Below, in pieces: positions 60,779 to 64,000 of a stretch of DNA of 64,000 bases (the stretch's first letter is position 1; each line of letters opens with the position of its first letter). Position numbers and translations under genes: made by a program. This stretch comes from Isoetes taiwanensis (taxonomy: Eukaryota > Streptophyta > Lycopodiopsida > Isoetales > Isoetaceae): the NCBI GenBank assembly GCA_021234155.1, contig JAJEKV010000411.1, positions 162,096-226,095 of the forward strand. Direction: 5' to 3'. The notes under the pieces were generated by a model. The model did no database searches and was not told the DNA's origin. It saw only the letters and a program-made list of their open reading frames with translations.

Positions 60779-61740
60779 ATGTCAATAAAGCAGTTAGCAA
60801 GAGCTATACGCAGGAATGAACTCCGTTGCCTCATTAAACTTGCTTCTATTGAGTCTGACTCCAAACAGAAGCAGGAAATCGACGCCTTACCATCAGACAT
60901 TGCTACCCTTCTTCGAGAATTTGGCGATCTTTTTCCAGATGAGATCCACAAGCTTCCTCCTTTTAGAGGGGTAGAATGTGAGATAACTCTTCAACCAGGT
61001 ACAAAGCCTACCAGCAAGGCCCCGTACCGAATGAGTCCTCCGGAGTTAACAGAGCTTAAGAAACAACTACAAGAGTTACTGAACCTGGGGTTCATTCGAC
61101 CTAGTGTTTCACCATTTGGCGCTCCTATTCTTTTTGTAAAGAAGAAAGATGGCTCTTTAAGGATGTGTATTGATTATAGGCAACTCAATAAGCATACCAT
61201 CAAGAATCGCTATGCTCTTGCCTAGGGCCGGATGATCTTATGGACCCGTTATAAGGGGCAAAATATTTCAAAGATTGATTTGCGCCCGGTACCATCGATA
61301 AGGATAAAGGAGGAGGACATTCATAAGTCTTTTCGCGCACCGGATATGGGCATTATGAATTTACCGTCATGCCTTTTTTTGATTGACCAATGCCCTTGCA
61401 ACGTTTATGCGGTTGATGAATGACATCTTCCGCCAATACTTGGATGACTTTGTTGTCATTTTCTTTGATGACATTCTCATCTATAGTAAAACCTTGCAGC
61501 AGCATGAACAACATCTTCGATTAGCTTTGGCAGAAGCTAAGACGCCATCGCCTCTTTTGCCAAGTTCTCTAAATGCAAGTTCGCCACTCCGAGGGTCGAC
61601 TATTTGGGGCATATTATCTCAGCAGAAGGAATTGCTACAGACCGACCAAGATAGAAAAGAAAGGATTGGCCCATTCCAGCTAATGTTTCAGAAGTCCTGG
61701 TTTTTTGGGACTCGCAGGAGGATACCGGAAATTTGTTAAG
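60779..61740 (+). pseudogene. Chromovirus reverse transcriptase
   Basis: Frame 60779-61225 opens with the pre-RT linker ([20 protein letters not shown]), then [40 protein letters not shown] and [20 protein letters not shown]. After a stop at 61223 come ISKIDLR, IRIKEEDIHKSFRAPDMG (61288) and the catalytic [15 protein letters not shown] (61456). Four of the frame breaks between 61220 and 61380 sit where family members have CAG or CTG. Confidence 0.85.
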
Positions 61741-61749
61741 GATTTTGCA

Positions 61750-62280
61750 ACAATTGCCGCACCTCTTACTAATCTCACAAGGCATGAGAAAGTGAAGGAT
61801 TGATGGAACATTGGAAAACAAAAGTCCAAGCCGCCTTTCAAAAGCTCAAGGATGCTTTAACATCGGCACCATTCCTTACCTTGCCCGATCCTGAAAGGAT
61901 AAATCAGAGCCACCGAAGCGTAGTAAGATAGCTACCGTGAGTCTTAATGCGGGAGGGAGAGTTGTTGCTTATTTATTCAAAGAAGATGAATGATGCAACA
62001 GCAAATGATATCCTACCCATGATCGAGTTGCTAGCGGTTATGCGTGCTCGCATTTGGAGACACTACCTTCTTGGTAGAAGATTTCAAAATTTGGATACGG
62101 ATCATCAGAAGTCTCCGCTATCTATCCACCCAACCAAATCTCAATCTCACAATAAGATGGATGGAATTCCTCGGGAATATGACTTGAGATTGTATATAAA
62201 AACCAGGAAGCACAATGTGGTTCGCGGATGCTTTGTCACGCCATCCCTTCATAACCCGGACCCATTGTAATGCCATTTCC
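61750..62280 (+). pseudogene. Chromovirus RNase H remains
   Basis: ERIGPF...[13 protein letters not shown] connection sequence, APFLTLPDPE (61871), then DILPMIELLAVMRARIWRHY and LLGRRF (62010), and YDLRLYIKTRKHNVVRGCFV (62180), which corresponds to the 'Y...I.Y..G..N..ADALSR' end of RNase H. Broken into several frames. Confidence 0.7.
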
Positions 62281-62399
62281 ACACTCACCACGAAGTTTGG
62301 GAAGCGGATAGAATGCACCACGGCCACAGATCCCTTAATTCTCAGAATGTTTGGGAAAGTTTGGGTAAAGGAAGCCTCTGATCGACAGAGAACGTGAAG

Positions 62400-63340
62400 C
62401 ATCCCGCTCATATAAGAAGGAGGGCAATTTATTATATTACAAAGATAACTTGTGTGTTCCAATGACTTGGGAGTGAAAAGTCGATTCTCCATGATACACA
62501 CAACATTTCTATAGCAGGACCACGGTGTTTTATGAAAACTTACTTTAAGATCCGGCCTATTTTTGGCCTTCCATGAAGAAGGATATTGCTAGGTACATCA
62601 AATGATGGTCGAGGTTTGTCAACAAACCAAGGCTGAGCAATTAAGAGTTCGGGGAGTTGCAACCTTTGGATGTGCCCAACGCCAAGTGGGAAGTCATAAC
62701 CATGGATTTCATTGTGGGGCTTCCAACGCACTCCGTGGATATGATGCATTAATGGTCGTGGTCGACAAATTATCAAAGATGGCTCACTTCTTGCATGTCG
62801 CACCACCGGACACCGCCTTGCTTTTTGCAAAGGAAATTTTCAGGTTGCACGATGCCGAGAGTAATTGCATCGGGGGATCCTAAGTTTGTCGGCATTTTGG
62901 AAGGATTTTTCGCCACCATCCAGACCAAGCTTGCCATGAGTACAACCTACCATCCTCGATAAGATGGTCAAACAGTAACGAGTCAATCGTATTATCGAAG
63001 ATATGCTACGGCTTATGTATAAAGGTAAATCACAATGGGCGGATTATATTTACTTGGTAGAATTAAGCCTACACATAAAGATAAAGTGAGTCTTCTAAAA
63101 TGTCTCCCTTCATGATAAATTATGGCTATCAATGTCTACTCCGGACATCGCGGCATAACCCCCTTCTAAAGTGGAGGTCTCTAACAACTCCCTATTGAAA
63201 TTTAGCCTTATGGGAAGAAGTCGGGCTACTTATCACGCACGCAATGTCACGAAGAGTCTAGCTGGATAAGCACCGAACCCCACGGATCTTCCAGTGGGCG
63301 AATCAGTTTGGCTTAAGATTAAAGTAAAAAAGCCAAGCTT
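62400..63340 (+). pseudogene. Chromovirus integrase
   Basis: WPSMKKDIARYIK (62571) and CQQTKAEQLR (62617) are the zinc-finger end. DALMVVVDKLSKMAHFLHVA (62748) belongs to the catalytic core, with later pieces near 62930-62990 (STTYHPR, DGQTV) and a C-terminal domain with GESVWLKIKVKKPSLKLVTQ (63297) and KLAPRWAGLLKIT. Numerous stops; the DDE residues cannot all be seen. Confidence 0.75.
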
Positions 63341-63589
63341 AAAATTGGTAACTCAGAAAAAGTTGGCACCCAGATGGGCTGGGCTGCTCAAGATTACGCG
63401 TCGGAGAGAACAAGCATATCGCTTGGACTTGCCACCCCGCTTTGAAGATCCACAAGGTCTTTCACGTGAGTCTTCCCGGGCAACACACCCCCCGACCCCA
63501 GGAGGTTTTGGATACCCCAACCTCCTAGAAAATGACCAAGAGCAAAGCTGAAATAGTGCCCTCTTCTTGATCGCGCTTACAAATGTGTA

Positions 63590-63710
63590 ACTGTATGACT
63601 CAAATGTTACAATACTTGGTCAAGTGGGAAGCACCCCTACCGCCTGAGGATGCTACCTGGGGTGATGAGGATAGACCTTGAGAAGCACTATCCGGACTTC
63701 GCGCGGGAAT
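63590..63710 (+). pseudogene. Chromovirus chromodomain
   Basis: LQYLVKWEAPLPPEDATWG (63610-63664), then after one frame change LEKHYPDFA. The 'YLVKW.....EDATWE' pattern is the integrase-fused chromodomain of plant chromoviruses, which steers insertion toward particular chromatin. Confidence 0.8.
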
Positions 63711-63802
63711 CTCAAGGTTGCACCATCAACGATGCTATCAACCCCGCCTCCCCGGTAAGCTTGAAGACTTGATTTGCCGAGAATCATGTCTAGGGGGTAG
63801 AT

Positions 63803-64000
63803 GCATCGTGATATTATAAAAAATAACCGGCGATGAGATCACCTCGTTCTCTAGGACGCGTGTATTGTTGATGTTGACATGACCGGAATTGCTAAAAGGT
63901 ATCTAATAAATAGATCAAGGTTCATTTCCGCTATACGGGAACTCAACCATTCCTTATGCCACACAATGAATTGGGTGTCGTGAGACATGATAGATTACCT
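63803..64000 (+). repeat. Probable start of the chromovirus 3' LTR
   Basis: A purine tract TCTAGGGGGTAGA (63790-63802) follows the chromodomain, and TGCATCGTG begins the likely LTR. The LTR runs off the window, so no pairing is possible. Confidence 0.4.

Larger units (their letters stand above)
59230..63810 (+). mobile_element. Ty3/gypsy chromovirus, internal region
   Basis: Gag, protease, reverse transcriptase, RNase H, integrase and a C-terminal chromodomain in the normal chromovirus order on the plus strand. The 5' LTR was not recognised. The 3' LTR probably starts near 63803 after TCTAGGGGGTAGA and leaves the window. Frames break often, many at expected CAG/CTG positions. Confidence 0.88.

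Noticed and set aside
34149..64000. One giant Ty3/gypsy element from the LTR at 34.1 kb to the chromovirus at 59-64 kb
   Set aside because: The sequence after the chromovirus polypurine tract does not match the start of the 34.1-kb LTR, so they are treated as separate elements.

Overview
The window is nuclear DNA of a land plant. The evidence is one spliced gene of 13 exons for a plastid S1-domain RNA-binding protein, surrounded and invaded by Copia, Ty3/gypsy and LINE retrotransposons. Very long TE-filled introns and a LINE whose ORF1 is a coiled-coil/RRM type (not the zinc-knuckle type usual in flowering plants) lean toward a large-genome non-seed plant such as a lycophyte or fern. That last step is inference only; no rRNA, tRNA, organellar or bacterial genes were seen.

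Layout. 1-2.8 kb holds repeat debris: a possible LTR and the tail of a LINE. 3.9-24.0 kb, minus strand, is the one host gene with an intact frame. Its exon junctions can be walked by hand and give 816 codons with no stop or frameshift. Intron 6 carries a complete Copia element (8191-17846, TG...CA ends, 5-bp target duplication ATTGC, tRNA-iMet primer site), and that Copia carries a LINE inside its gag. Intron 2 carries the ruin of a second Copia. Intron 1 appears to use a GC-AG splice pair. A (CT)80 microsatellite lies about 760 bp upstream of the start codon.

25-34 kb is repeat ground: a short coiled-coil ORF, a minus-strand Ty3/gypsy pol fragment (30.3-32.1 kb) and a decayed LINE (32.2-33.8 kb). 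34.1-39.3 kb starts with a probable 1.6-kb LTR plus primer binding site and then holds a histone H3-like gene and unrecognised reading frames. 39.4-52.7 kb is a tandem array of 2.85 copies of a roughly 4.69-kb unit with no recognisable gene. 52.7-58.2 kb is another LINE, with two tandem 5' monomers and an (ATTCT)n tail. 59.2-64.0 kb is a plus-strand chromovirus (Ty3/gypsy with chromodomain) running to the window edge.

The strongest unexpected signal concerns the sequence itself. From about 37 kb on, the frameshifts in the H3-like gene and the chromovirus, and many differences between the tandem-unit copies, fall at CAG/CTG trinucleotides (CAG read as CGG, CGA or CG; CTG read as CTTTG, CCGG or lost). 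CAG/CTG is the plant CHG methylation context. Much of the apparent decay there may therefore be methylation-linked base-calling error rather than mutation. The host gene exons do not show it.
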